A stretch of DNA of 64,000 nt. Source: Arenimonas composti TR7-09 = DSM 18010. GTDB taxonomy: Bacteria > Pseudomonadota > Gammaproteobacteria > Xanthomonadales > Xanthomonadaceae. Location: contig NZ_AUFF01000001.1 in NCBI RefSeq assembly GCF_000426365.1, forward strand, positions 310,001 to 374,000, given 5' to 3'. The position numbers and the translations under genes are program-made. Every line of letters begins with the position of its first letter. Within the stretch, counting starts at the first letter, position 1. Positions 1 to 9,663 of this stretch are shown here, piece after piece. The notes under the pieces were generated by a model that had not been told where the DNA came from, did no database searches, and saw nothing but the letters and a program-made list of their open reading frames with translations.

Positions 1-98
1 GCGACCGTCAGCTCCTCGCGCTCGAGCAGGGCGAGCAGGCGTACCCGGGTCGGGTCGGCGAGCACCTTGAGACAGCTCGACCAGGCTTCGAGGTCCAT
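1..98 (-). CDS. ArsR-family HTH regulator, N-terminal fragment
   Basis: The first 32 residues of a leftward gene are visible and the rest lies outside the window. They read MDLEAWSSCLKVLADPTRVR followed by LLALLEREELTVA, which is the start of a winged-helix ArsR domain: the ADPTR/LLxLL helix is typical of the family. In related bacteria such proteins are either small metal or metabolite-responsive repressors or are fused to a methyltransferase; the fragment cannot decide between them. The ATG at 96-98 is the obvious start. It is divergent from the acyl-CoA dehydrogenase gene, with 146 bp between them. Confidence 0.75.
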   Translation of the reverse strand, partial: MDLEAWSSCLKVLADPTRVRLLALLEREELTV

Positions 99-211
99 CT
101 TTCCATCCGGATTCAAAGATAAAGGCGAAGCCTAGGCGCCGGCCCGGCGACGGTCAACCGCTACGGGGACGCGCGCGGGGCCGGGGGATACGGTGCGGTA
201 CGCAGGGCCGG

Positions 212-217
212 TAGAAT
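212..217 (+). promoter_or_regulatory. candidate -10 box of acyl-CoA dehydrogenase gene
   Basis: TAGAAT matches the sigma-70 -10 consensus at five of six positions and lies 27 bp before the GTG start at 245. No good -35 was found at the right distance, so this is a weak call by eye. Confidence 0.35.
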
Positions 218-244
218 CGGGTTTTTCCCCTCGAGGATCCCGCC

Positions 245-1393
<1,149 letters not shown>

Positions 1394-1441
1394 ACCGCGC
1401 CGGCGCGGTGAACGCGCGCTGAAGTCGAAGTCGCCGTCCCC

Positions 1442-1476
1442 CGCGAACCCCGCCCCGTGCGGGGTTTCGCGTTTTT
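1442..1476 (+). terminator. rho-independent terminator
   Basis: The arms CGCGAA-CCCCGC and GCGGGG-TTTCGCG form a long GC stem with a short CCCGT loop, followed by TTTTT at 472-476. It lies 49 bp after the acyl-CoA dehydrogenase stop and separates that gene from the glutamate dehydrogenase gene. Confidence 0.85.
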
Positions 1477-1507
1477 GCCGCGGCTGGCCGCAACCTGCCG
1501 TCGGGAC

Positions 1508-1513
1508 TACAAT
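1508..1513 (+). promoter_or_regulatory. candidate -10 box for glutamate dehydrogenase
   Basis: TACAAT lies 35 bp before the ATG at 1549 and just after the preceding terminator. The sequence 17 bp upstream (TGGCCG) is a poor -35. Transcription would start near 1520, giving a leader of about 30 nt. Confidence 0.45.
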
Positions 1514-1548
1514 TTCGCCTTTATCCACGCCATGCGAGAGCGCGCTCC

Positions 1549-4500
1549 ATGAACGTCACTGCCCCGGCTTCGGCCGATCCCCTGAGTGCCATCGTCGCCG
1601 CCATGCCGGGTACCGGCGGGAGCGGCGACGGCAGCCTCCCGGAACGCTTCGCGCGCGGCTTCTTCGCGCGGCTGCCGGAGGATGAACTGGAGGGTCGCCC
1701 GGCGACCGACTGGGCGAAGGTCGCGGCGGCCTTCCTCGCCTTCGCCGGCGAGCGCCAGGCGGGCATCGCCCGCGTCTCGGTGAGCAACCCGGGCCTGGCT
1801 GCCGACGGCTACGAGAGCACCCATACGATCGTGCGCATCGTCAACGACGACATGCCGTTCCTCGTCGACTCGGTGCGCATGGCGCTGGCGCAGCGCGACG
1901 TCGGCCTGCACCAGATCGTGCACCCGGTGCTGAAGGTCACCCGTGACGCCGACGGCCGCCTGCTCGACGTCGGCAGCGGCGAGGCCGAGTCGCTGATGTA
2001 CCTGGAGATCGACCGCCAGGCCGATGCCGACGCGATGGCGGCGATCGAGGTGGCGATCGTCGCCGCGCTGATCGACGTGCGCGAGGCGGTCACCGACTGG
2101 CGGCCGATGCGCGAGAAGATGCTGGCGATCGCCGAGGAACTCGCCGGTCGCGCGCTGCCGGTGCGCGAGGGCGAGCGCGCCGAGGCGCAGGAATTCCTGC
2201 GCTGGGCCGCCGACGACCATTTCACCTTCCTCGGTTACCGCGAGTACGAGGTCGCCGACGGCCAGCTGACGGCGGTGCAGGGCAGCGGCCTCGGCCTGCT
2301 GCGCGGCAAGGACCATCTGGTGAAGCCACGCCCGGTCGCCGGCCTCGCCGCCGCCGACCTGAAGCCCGGCGAGACGATGGACGCGCTGATCCTGACCAAG
2401 ACCAATGCGCGCGCCACCGTGCACCGGCCGGGCTACATGGACTACATCGGCGTGCTGGAGTTCGACGCCGACGGCCGCGCGATCCGCGAGCAGCGTTTCC
2501 TCGGCCTCTACACCTCCAGCGCCTACAACCGCCGCCCCTGGGACATCCCGCTGGTGCGTCGCCGGCACGCGTTCGTGATGGAGCAGTCCGGGCTGTCGCC
2601 GAACAGCCACAGCGGCAAGTCGCTGCGGCACATCCTCGAGACGCTGCCGCGCGACGAGCTGTTCCAGTCCAGCGCCGAGGAACTGCAGACCACCGCGATG
2701 GGCATCCTCGGCCTGCAGGAGCGCGCGCGTCCGCGCCTGTTCCTGCGCCGGGACCGCTACGGCCGCTTCTTCTCCGCGCTGGCCTACATCCCGCGCGACC
2801 GCTTCAACACCACGATCCGGCACCGCATCGAGGCGATGCTGATGCGCGAGCTCAACGGCGAGCGCCTCGACCACAGCGTGCAGATCGGCGAATCGCCGCT
2901 GGCGCAGCTGCACCTGGTGATCCGCCCGAAGGCCGGCGCCGTCGTCGACTTCGATCACGATGCGCTCGAGCGCGAGCTGATCCACATCGTCCGCGACTGG
3001 CACGACGAGCTGCGCGAGGCCCTGGTCGCCGCCCACGGCGAGGAATGCGGCCTGCGCCTGTTCCAGCGCTTCGGCCGCGCGCTGCCGGCCGGCTACGTCG
3101 AGGCGACGGCGCCGGCCGCCGCGGCCGCCGACGTGTACGAAGTGTCGAAGCTGGCCGGCCCCGACGACCTGCGCCTGGTCTTCGCGCGGGGCGAAGGGGA
3201 GCGCCTGACCTTCAAGCTGATCCGCCAGGGCCACGACCTGGTGCTGTCGGACGTGCTGCCGGTGATGGAGAACCTCGGCCTGCGCATCGTCGCCGAGCAC
3301 CCCTACGAGCTGAACGCGGACGGCGAGCTGTTCTCGATCCAGGACTTCGAGGTCACGCCGCTGCGTGGCGAGATCGACGTCGAGGCCGCGACGGTGCCGT
3401 TCCAGGAAGCCTTCGCGGCGATCTGGCGCGGCGAGGCGGAGAACGACGGCTTCAACCGCCTGCTGCCGACCGCGCGCCTGGAATGGCGCGACATCGCGAT
3501 GCTGCGTGCCTACGCGAAGTACGCGCTGCAGACCGGCGTGCCGTTCTCGCAGCCGTACATGGAGGAGGCGCTGCAGCGCTACCCGGTGATCGCGCGCCTG
3601 CTGTTCGAACTGTTCGCCGCCCGCTTCGAGCCGGCGCGCGACCGCGACCTCGACGCCGCCGGGCAGCAGAAGCTGCACGACCAGATCGCCTGGCTGCTGC
3701 CGCCCGACCGCCGCGAGGCGCTCGACACGATCCCGCAGGAGATCGCCGCGGCGCATTCACTGGACCGCGCCGCGCAGATCGACGCGATCACCGACGCGCT
3801 CGAGATCCTGCTCGACAACATCGTGCAGTCGATCGACGACGACCGCATCCTCCGCCGCTTCATGGCGCTGATCAACGCCACCCTGCGCACCAGCTTCTTC
3901 CAGACGAAGAACGGCGTGCACACCGACTACGTCGCGTACAAGTTCGACCCCTCGAAGGTGCCGGACCTGCCGCGGCCGGTGCCGTACCGCGAGATCTTCG
4001 TGTACTCGCCGTACGTCGAGGGCGTGCACCTGCGCTTCGGCCCGGTGGCGCGCGGCGGCCTGCGCTGGTCCGACCGCCGCGAGGACTTCCGCACCGAGGT
4101 CCTGGGCCTGGTCAAGGCGCAGATGGTGAAGAACACCGTCATCGTGCCGGTCGGCTCGAAGGGCGGCTTCGTGGTCAAGCGGCCGCCGCTGGGCGGTGAC
4201 CGCGACGCCCAGCTGGCCGAGGGCATCGCCTGCTACAAGCGCTTCATCAACGGCCTGCTCGACATCACCGACAACCTGGTGGACGGCGCGATCGTGCCGC
4301 CGCAGGACGTCGTGCGTCACGACGGCGACGACCCGTACCTGGTGGTCGCGGCCGACAAGGGCACCGCGACGTTCTCGGACATCGCCAACGGCATCAGCGC
4401 CGAGCACGGCTTCTGGCTGGGCGATGCGTTCGCTTCCGGTGGCTCGGTCGGCTACGACCACAAGGGCATGGGCATCACCGCCAAGGGCGCGTGGGAATCG

Positions 4501-6456
4501 GTGAAGCGCCACTTCCGCGCGCTCGGCATCGACAGCCAGAGCCAGGACTTCACCTGCGTCGGCATCGGCGACATGTCCGGCGACGTGTTCGGCAACGGCA
4601 TGCTGCTGTCGAAGCACATCCGCCTGGTCGCGGCCTTCGATCACCGCCACATCTTCCTCGACCCGGATCCCGACTCGGCGCGCTCCTACGTCGAGCGCGC
4701 GCGCCTGTTCAGGCTGCCGCGCTCGAGCTGGGAGGATTACGACAAGTCGCTGATCTCGGCCGGCGGCGGCGTTCACCCGCGCAGCGCCAAGACCATCCCG
4801 CTGACGCCGGAAGTGAAGGCGGTGCTGGCGATCGACACCGACAAGGACGCGCTGACGCCGAACGAGCTGATGAACGCGATCCTGAAGGCGCCGGTCGACC
4901 TGCTGTGGAACGGCGGCATCGGCACCTACGTCAAGGGCTCGACCGAGAGCCATGCCGACGTCGGCGACCGCGCCAACAACGGCCTGCGCGTCGACGGCCG
5001 CGAGCTGCGCTGCAAGGCGGTGGGCGAGGGCGGCAACCTCGGCATGACCCAGCGCGGCCGCATCGAGGCGGCCTTCGCCGGCGTGCTGGTCAATACCGAC
5101 TTCATCGACAACTCCGCCGGCGTCGACACCTCCGACCACGAGGTCAACATCAAGATCCTGCTGGCGGCCCCGGTCGCCCGCGGCGAGCTGAGCTACGAGC
5201 AGCGCAACGAGCTGCTCGCGAGCATGACCGACGAGGTCGGCGAACTCGTGCTGTTCGACAACTACCGGCAGAACCAGGCCATCAGCGTGATGGAGCGGAT
5301 GAGCGTTTCGCGCCTCGGCTCGTTCGGCCACTTCATCCGCACGCTGGAATCGCAGGGCCTGCTCGACCGCCAGATCGAGTACCTGCCCAGCGACGCCGAG
5401 CTGCTCGACCGCCGCTCGCGCGGCATCGGCCTGACCCGGCCGGAGCTGTCGGTGATCCTGAGCTACGACAAGATCGTGGTCTTCAACCAGCTGCTGCAGA
5501 CCGACGTGACCGAGGATCCCTTCCTCGCCCGCGAACTGCAGCGCTACTTCCCGAAGGCGCTGCAGCACTACGCCGACGACATGGAGAACCACCGCCTGCG
5601 GCGGGAGATCATCGCCACCGGCCTGACCAACCAGATGGTCAACCGCATGGGCGCGACCTTCCTGATGCGCATGCAGGAGGACACCGGCGCCGACCTGGCG
5701 CGCATCGCCAAGGCCTATACGATCAGCCGCGAGGCGCTGTCCGCGCGCCAGCTGTGGCTGGACATCGACGCACTCGACCTGAAGGTGCCGGAGTCGGCGC
5801 AGATCGACGGCCTGATCGGCATCTGGCACCTGATGCGCAACATGACCCGCTGGCTGCTCAACCGCCCGGGCGACACGCTCGACATCGCCGAGAAGGTCGC
5901 CCGCTACGGCGACGGCGTCGCGCTGTTGATGCGCTCGATGGCCGACGTGCTGCCGGCGGAGGCGCGTGCCGCGCTGCTCGCCGAGCAGGCGCGCTGGCAG
6001 CAGATCGGCGTGCAGGAGGAGCTCGCGCGTACGTTCGCGACGCTGCCGTTCATGGCCTCGGCCCTGGACATCGTCGAGGTGGCGAAGGAGAAGGACCTCG
6101 GCGTGCTCGACGTCGCCGCCGCCTACTTCGCGCTGTCCGACGCGCTTCACATCAAGTGGCTGATGGACGCGGTCGAGGGGCTGCCGGTCGAGGGTCGCTG
6201 GCATGCGCAGGCACGCGGCGTGCTGCGTGACGAGCTGCAGGCGCAGCAGCGCGCCCTGGTCGGCACCGTGCTGGCGGCGGCCGCCCCGGGCACCGCGCCG
6301 CAGGCGCTCGTGGAGTCGTGGCTGGGCCGCGACGACGCGACGCTGAAGGTGACCCTGGCGATGCTCGCCGACATGCGCAACCTGCGCGGCATGGACTACC
6401 CGACGCTGTCGGTCGCCGTCCGCCGCCTCGCCCAGGTCGTCGACGCCTCCCGCTGA
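1549..6456 (+). CDS. gdhB: NAD-specific glutamate dehydrogenase, large (180 kDa) type
   Basis: At 1635 residues this matches the large L-GDH180 family (about 1600 residues in Pseudomonas GdhB), which deaminates L-glutamate to 2-oxoglutarate and ammonia with NAD+ and works mainly in amino-acid catabolism. The N-terminal third holds the regulatory ACT-like region (VSNPGLAADGYESTHTIVRI, MPFLVDSVRM). The catalytic core lies in the second half: GPVARGGLRWSDRREDFRTE near residue 835, then the lysine-rich KAQMVKNTVIVPVGSKGG. The nucleotide-binding region follows with GIGDMSGDVFGNGM near 1005, and WNGGIGTYVKGS near 1122. The frame is intact over 4.9 kb. Several minus-strand open frames opposite it are GC-driven shadows. 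A REP cluster follows its stop. Confidence 0.96.
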   Translation: MNVTAPASADPLSAIVAAMPGTGGSGDGSLPERFARGFFARLPEDELEGRPATDWAKVAAAFLAFAGERQAGIARVSVSNPGLAADGYESTHTIVRIVNDDMPFLVDSVRMALAQRDVGLHQIVHPVLKVTRDADGRLLDVGSGEAESLMYLEIDRQADADAMAAIEVAIVAALIDVREAVTDWRPMREKMLAIAEELAGRALPVREGERAEAQEFLRWAADDHFTFLGYREYEVADGQLTAVQGSGLGLLRGKDHLVKPRPVAGLAAADLKPGETMDALILTKTNARATVHRPGYMDYIGVLEFDADGRAIREQRFLGLYTSSAYNRRPWDIPLVRRRHAFVMEQSGLSPNSHSGKSLRHILETLPRDELFQSSAEELQTTAMGILGLQERARPRLFLRRDRYGRFFSALAYIPRDRFNTTIRHRIEAMLMRELNGERLDHSVQIGESPLAQLHLVIRPKAGAVVDFDHDALERELIHIVRDWHDELREALVAAHGEECGLRLFQRFGRALPAGYVEATAPAAAAADVYEVSKLAGPDDLRLVFARGEGERLTFKLIRQGHDLVLSDVLPVMENLGLRIVAEHPYELNADGELFSIQDFEVTPLRGEIDVEAATVPFQEAFAAIWRGEAENDGFNRLLPTARLEWRDIAMLRAYAKYALQTGVPFSQPYMEEALQRYPVIARLLFELFAARFEPARDRDLDAAGQQKLHDQIAWLLPPDRREALDTIPQEIAAAHSLDRAAQIDAITDALEILLDNIVQSIDDDRILRRFMALINATLRTSFFQTKNGVHTDYVAYKFDPSKVPDLPRPVPYREIFVYSPYVEGVHLRFGPVARGGLRWSDRREDFRTEVLGLVKAQMVKNTVIVPVGSKGGFVVKRPPLGGDRDAQLAEGIACYKRFINGLLDITDNLVDGAIVPPQDVVRHDGDDPYLVVAADKGTATFSDIANGISAEHGFWLGDAFASGGSVGYDHKGMGITAKGAWESVKRHFRALGIDSQSQDFTCVGIGDMSGDVFGNGMLLSKHIRLVAAFDHRHIFLDPDPDSARSYVERARLFRLPRSSWEDYDKSLISAGGGVHPRSAKTIPLTPEVKAVLAIDTDKDALTPNELMNAILKAPVDLLWNGGIGTYVKGSTESHADVGDRANNGLRVDGRELRCKAVGEGGNLGMTQRGRIEAAFAGVLVNTDFIDNSAGVDTSDHEVNIKILLAAPVARGELSYEQRNELLASMTDEVGELVLFDNYRQNQAISVMERMSVSRLGSFGHFIRTLESQGLLDRQIEYLPSDAELLDRRSRGIGLTRPELSVILSYDKIVVFNQLLQTDVTEDPFLARELQRYFPKALQHYADDMENHRLRREIIATGLTNQMVNRMGATFLMRMQEDTGADLARIAKAYTISREALSARQLWLDIDALDLKVPESAQIDGLIGIWHLMRNMTRWLLNRPGDTLDIAEKVARYGDGVALLMRSMADVLPAEARAALLAEQARWQQIGVQEELARTFATLPFMASALDIVEVAKEKDLGVLDVAAAYFALSDALHIKWLMDAVEGLPVEGRWHAQARGVLRDELQAQQRALVGTVLAAAAPGTAPQALVESWLGRDDATLKVTLAMLADMRNLRGMDYPTLSVAVRRLAQVVDASR

Positions 6457-6470
6457 GCCGCAATACCCGC

Positions 6471-6681
6471 TGTAGGAGCGCCTTCAGGCGCGATGCTCCT
6501 CCCGCCTTCAGGCGCGATGCTCCTGCCGCCTTCAGGCGCGACAGCTTTTCTCCCGTTCGAAGGAGAAAGGCATCGCGCCTGAAGGCGCTCCTACATAGGC
6601 GGGTTGAGGAGAAAGGCATCGCGCCTGAAGGCGCTCCTGCAGATGCGGGAGAAGGGCATCGCGCCTGAAGGCGCTCCTACG
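6471..6681. repeat. REP/REPIN cluster: three direct and three inverted copies
   Basis: Six copies of a hairpin core CGCCTTCAGGCGCGAT occur here. One complete plus-strand copy begins at 6472 with the GTAGGAGC head. Two shortened plus-strand copies follow near 6503 and 6527. Three inverted copies (ATCGCGCCTGAAGGCGCTCC) lie at about 6571-6596, 6617-6641 and 6657-6680. The paired orientation can fold into a long imperfect stem. The GTAGGAGC head and palindromic core are those of the REP family mobilised by RAYT (TnpA-REP) transposases in Pseudomonas and Xanthomonadales; no RAYT gene is present in this window. Confidence 0.9.
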
Positions 6682-6697
6682 GGAAGCGGGTTCAGGC

Positions 6698-6703
6698 TAG
6701 GCT
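6698..6703 (+). promoter_or_regulatory. candidate -10 box, near-leaderless nadK
   Basis: TAGGCT ends 7 bp before the nadK ATG at 6711, so transcription would begin at about the start codon. No Shine-Dalgarno sequence precedes the ATG, which fits a leaderless message. The box is only a moderate match. Confidence 0.35.
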
Positions 6704-6710
6704 TGCGGGC

Positions 6711-7487
6711 ATGAGCCTGCCCGCCAGTCCCCGCATCGCCTTCGTCGCCAGCCCCGCGCCGGAGGCGCAGGCGGCCCTGTCCGCGCTCACCGCGGTCCAC
6801 GGCCAGCATCGCCCGGACGCCGCCGACGTGCTCTGCGCGCTCGGCGGCGACGGCTTCATGCTGCAGACCCTGCACCGCCACGGCGGCCTCGGCCTGCCGG
6901 TGTTCGGCATGAAGCTCGGCACCGTCGGCTTCCTGATGAACCAGTACCGCGACGACGACCTCGTCGCGCGCCTGCACGCGGCCGAGGCGGCGGTGCTGCG
7001 GCCGCTGGAGATGACCGCCACCACCGAGGCCGGCGGCAGCGTCACCTCGCTGGCCTACAACGAGGTGTCGGTGCTGCGCCAGACCCGCCAGGCCGCCCAC
7101 CTGCGCGTGCATCTGAACGGTCAGGTCCGGCTCGACGAGCTGATCTGCGACGGCGCCCTCGTCGCCACGCCGGCGGGCAGCACCGCCTACAACTTCTCCG
7201 CGCACGGGCCGATCCTGCCGCTCGGCTCGTCGGTGATCGCGCTGACCCCGATCGCGGCGTTCCGGCCGCGACGCTGGCGCGGTGCGCTGCTGCGTGCCGA
7301 TACCGAGGTGAAGCTGGAGGTGCTCGACGGCTTCAAGCGTCCGGTCAGCGCCACCGCCGATTCACTGGAGGTGCGCGACATCGTCGAGGTCACGATCCGC
7401 GAATCGCGCGAACGCACGGTCACCCTGCTGTTCGACCGCGAGCACAATCTCGAGGAGCGCATCCTCAACGAACAGTTCCTGAGCTGA
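6711..7487 (+). CDS. nadK: NAD kinase
   Basis: Phosphorylates NAD+ to NADP+ with ATP in the cytoplasm. The hallmark GGDG motif is present in [14 protein letters not shown] near residues 42-55, with the aspartate that acts as catalytic base. The second conserved block [10 protein letters not shown] follows near 118, and the glycine-rich [16 protein letters not shown] motif of NAD/polyphosphate kinases near 155-170. At 258 residues it is slightly shorter than E. coli NadK (292), as in other Xanthomonadales-type enzymes. It is followed after 8 bp by the 5'-nucleotidase gene, so the two are likely co-transcribed. Confidence 0.95.
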   Translation: MSLPASPRIAFVASPAPEAQAALSALTAVHGQHRPDAADVLCALGGDGFMLQTLHRHGGLGLPVFGMKLGTVGFLMNQYRDDDLVARLHAAEAAVLRPLEMTATTEAGGSVTSLAYNEVSVLRQTRQAAHLRVHLNGQVRLDELICDGALVATPAGSTAYNFSAHGPILPLGSSVIALTPIAAFRPRRWRGALLRADTEVKLEVLDGFKRPVSATADSLEVRDIVEVTIRESRERTVTLLFDREHNLEERILNEQFLS

Positions 7488-7495
7488 GCCTTCGA

Positions 7496-8425
7496 ATGCC
7501 CCTGTCCACGCCTCCCGCCGATCCCGCCCAGCGCCTGGTGCTGGCGATCACCGCCCGCGCCCTGTTCGATCTCGAGGAGAGCCATGCGCTGTTCGAACGC
7601 GAGGGCCTGGAGGCCTACGCGAACTTCCAGCGCGAGCACGAAAAGGACCCGCTGCCGCCGGGCATCGCCTTCCCGCTGGTGCAGAAGCTGCTGCGCCTGA
7701 ACGCCGATGCGCCGCCGGACGCGCCGCGGGTCGAGGTCGTGCTGCTGAGCCGCAACTCCTCGGACACCGGCCTGCGCATCTTCAACTCGATCCGTGAGCA
7801 CGGTCTCGGCATCGTCCGCGCGGTGTTCACCAGCGGCGGCGAGGTCTGGCCCTACATCCGGCCGTTCGGCGCCCAGCTCTTCCTGTCGGCGAATCCGGCC
7901 TCGGTGCGCAGCGCGCTCGAGCACGAGATCGCCGCCGCGACGATCCTGCCCTCGAAGGCGCCGTCGCAGCGCAGCGACCAGCTGCGCATCGCCTTCGACG
8001 GCGACTCGGTGATCTTCGGCGACGAATCCGAACGCGTCTCCCAGGCCTCGGGCCTGCAGGCCTTCCACCACAACGAGACGCTGCGCGCCGGCGAGCCGCT
8101 GTCCGGCGGCCCGTTCCGCGGCTTCCTGGCGGCACTGCACAACCTGCAGAGCGCCTATCCGGCGGGCGAGGCCTCGCCGATCCGCACCGCGCTGGTCACC
8201 GCGCGCTCGGCACCGGCGCACGAGCGGGTGATCCTGACCCTGCGCGAATGGGGCGTGCGCCTGGATGAGGCGATGTTCCTCGGCGGCCGCGACAAGGGTC
8301 CCTTCCTGGCGACCTTCGGCGCCGACATCTTCTTCGACGACAGCCGCCACAACGTCGAGAACGCGCGCCAGCACGTCGCCACCGGCCACGTCCCCTTCGG
8401 CATCACCAATGAGCCTGGTTCGTAG
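7496..8425 (+). CDS. 5'-nucleotidase (cytosolic NT5-I type, PF06189 family)
   Basis: A 309-residue protein with the layout of the bacterial 5'-nucleotidase family related to cytosolic nucleotidase I. It has a FDLEESHALFEREGLEAY N-terminal block, then VEVVLLSRNSSDTGLRIFNS near 80-100, RIAFDGDSVIFGDESERV near 160 (the DxD-type aspartates of a HAD fold) and a final block FGADIFFDDSRHNVE. The family dephosphorylates nucleoside monophosphates. It sits 8 bp after nadK, which suggests a shared nucleotide or NAD(P) role. The last codons (Gly-Ser-stop, GGT TCG TAG) lie inside the left arm of the inverted repeat at 8418-8516, so the repeat supplies the stop. Confidence 0.88.
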   Translation: MPLSTPPADPAQRLVLAITARALFDLEESHALFEREGLEAYANFQREHEKDPLPPGIAFPLVQKLLRLNADAPPDAPRVEVVLLSRNSSDTGLRIFNSIREHGLGIVRAVFTSGGEVWPYIRPFGAQLFLSANPASVRSALEHEIAAATILPSKAPSQRSDQLRIAFDGDSVIFGDESERVSQASGLQAFHHNETLRAGEPLSGGPFRGFLAALHNLQSAYPAGEASPIRTALVTARSAPAHERVILTLREWGVRLDEAMFLGGRDKGPFLATFGADIFFDDSRHNVENARQHVATGHVPFGITNEPGS

Positions 8426-8516
8426 TTCGTACTAGATAGTTCGTAGTCGCGGCGGCGCTACTCCCTCGCGCGAAGCGCGCGCCGTCCCTACCTCGTACCT
8501 CGTACGAACTACGAAC
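8418..8516. repeat. long inverted repeat between convergent genes
   Basis: The left arm GTTCGTAGTTCGTAC (8418-8432) is matched exactly by its reverse complement at 8502-8516. Weaker pairing continues inward around a GC-rich centre (CGCGCG AAG CGCGCG near 8467-8481). The centre contains GTAGTCGCGGCG (8445-8456), which recurs in the element at 30054-30149. Both convergent neighbours terminate with TCG-TAG codons located in the arms, and the hairpin could also act as a two-way terminator. Confidence 0.85.
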
Positions 8517-9645
8517 TGTTCTTCGCGTGGATGGCGAACGCGAGCCCACACGCAGCCGCGCCCGCCGCGAACGCCGCCGTGCCGCCGCCGGGGCTCTCCC
8601 AGGCCACCGCGGCCATCACCGCGCCGAGCACGCCGCCGACGCCGCCGCTGATGCCGTAGAGCAGGCTCTGCCCCGCCGCGGCGCGGTGGCCGGGGAAGAA
8701 ATCGGCCATCAGGCGCATGCAGCAGGCATGGAACATCGCGAAGCTCAGCGCATGTCCGGCCTGGGCGATCGCCATGACCGCCAGCGAGTCGGCGAAGAAG
8801 GCGACCACCGCCCAGCGCACCGCGGTCACCGCGATGCACAGCTGCAGCAGCGGCGCGGCGCCGAAGCGCGCGATCAGTTTCGGCGCCTGCCAGAACAGCG
8901 CGATCTCGATGATCACGCCGATCGCCCACAGCGCGCCGATCTCGGCACCGGCATGCCCGTGCGCCTGCAGGTGCAGGGTGAAGAACACATAGAACGGCCC
9001 GAAGCCGAGCTGCATCAGCATCGCCACCAGCAGGAAGCGGCGTACGCCGGGCCGCTTCCACAGGTGGCCGGCATCGGCCATCGCGTTCGGATCCGGCGGC
9101 GGCGGGCTGTCGTGTCGATGCGGCCATGCGGCCGCCACCAGCAACACGAACAGCGGCAGCACCAGCCAGGGGAAACGCGTCGCCCCGGTCACGTCCAACA
9201 GCGCGCCGTAGCTGCCGGCGACCAGCAGGAAGCCGACCGAGCCCCAGACGCGCAGACGGCCGTAGCGCTCCGGACGCGAACCGAGTGCCGTCAGCGTCAT
9301 CGCCTCGAACTGCGGCATCACCGCGTTGTAGAACAGGCCGAACAGCGCCATCACCGTCAGCAGTGCCCACGCGCTGGTGGTGAACACGAAGCCGGCGAAC
9401 AGCGCCAGCGACAGCACGCAGCCGGCGAAGAACCACTCGCCCGGCCGCGTACTGCGGCTGCTCAGCGCCGCCCAGGCCGGCGGCCCGAGGATGCGGGTCC
9501 CGTACCAGAGCCCGAGCATGCCGCCGACCACGTAGCCGCCGTGGCCGAGTGCGTCCACCCAGCGGCCGACGTAGGGCGTATAGGCGCCGAGCGCCGCGTA
9601 ATAGGCGAAATAGAACAGCGAGAAGCGGCGCAGCGTGGCGTCCAT
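8509..9645 (-). CDS. MFS permease, HcaT/nucleoside-H+ symporter type
   Basis: A 378-residue inner-membrane transporter with about 12 hydrophobic segments, somewhat short for the major facilitator superfamily but usual for the MFS_1-like/HcaT group. The N-terminus RRFSLFYFAYYAALGAYTPY and the following GGYVVGGMLGLWYGTRILGP match the first two helices and loop of 3-phenylpropionate permease-like proteins. A charged cytoplasmic loop (HRHDSPPPPDPN) separates the two halves near residue 180. The substrate is not predictable. Its stop codon lies in the right arm of the inverted repeat at 8418-8516. It is transcribed downstream of the hydrolase gene, from which it is separated by 18 bp. Confidence 0.85.
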   Translation of the reverse strand: MDATLRRFSLFYFAYYAALGAYTPYVGRWVDALGHGGYVVGGMLGLWYGTRILGPPAWAALSSRSTRPGEWFFAGCVLSLALFAGFVFTTSAWALLTVMALFGLFYNAVMPQFEAMTLTALGSRPERYGRLRVWGSVGFLLVAGSYGALLDVTGATRFPWLVLPLFVLLVAAAWPHRHDSPPPPDPNAMADAGHLWKRPGVRRFLLVAMLMQLGFGPFYVFFTLHLQAHGHAGAEIGALWAIGVIIEIALFWQAPKLIARFGAAPLLQLCIAVTAVRWAVVAFFADSLAVMAIAQAGHALSFAMFHACCMRLMADFFPGHRAAAGQSLLYGISGGVGGVLGAVMAAVAWESPGGGTAAFAAGAAACGLAFAIHAKNSS

Positions 9646-9663
9646 GCGAAAGCGCGGCGATCC

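Noticed and set aside
1507-6204. Very long open frames on the minus strand opposite the glutamate dehydrogenase gene (about 749 and 815 codons).
   Set aside because: Products are dominated by Arg, Ala, Asp, His and Gln with no domain pattern, and the other strand encodes a complete conserved enzyme. Such shadows are expected at 70% GC.
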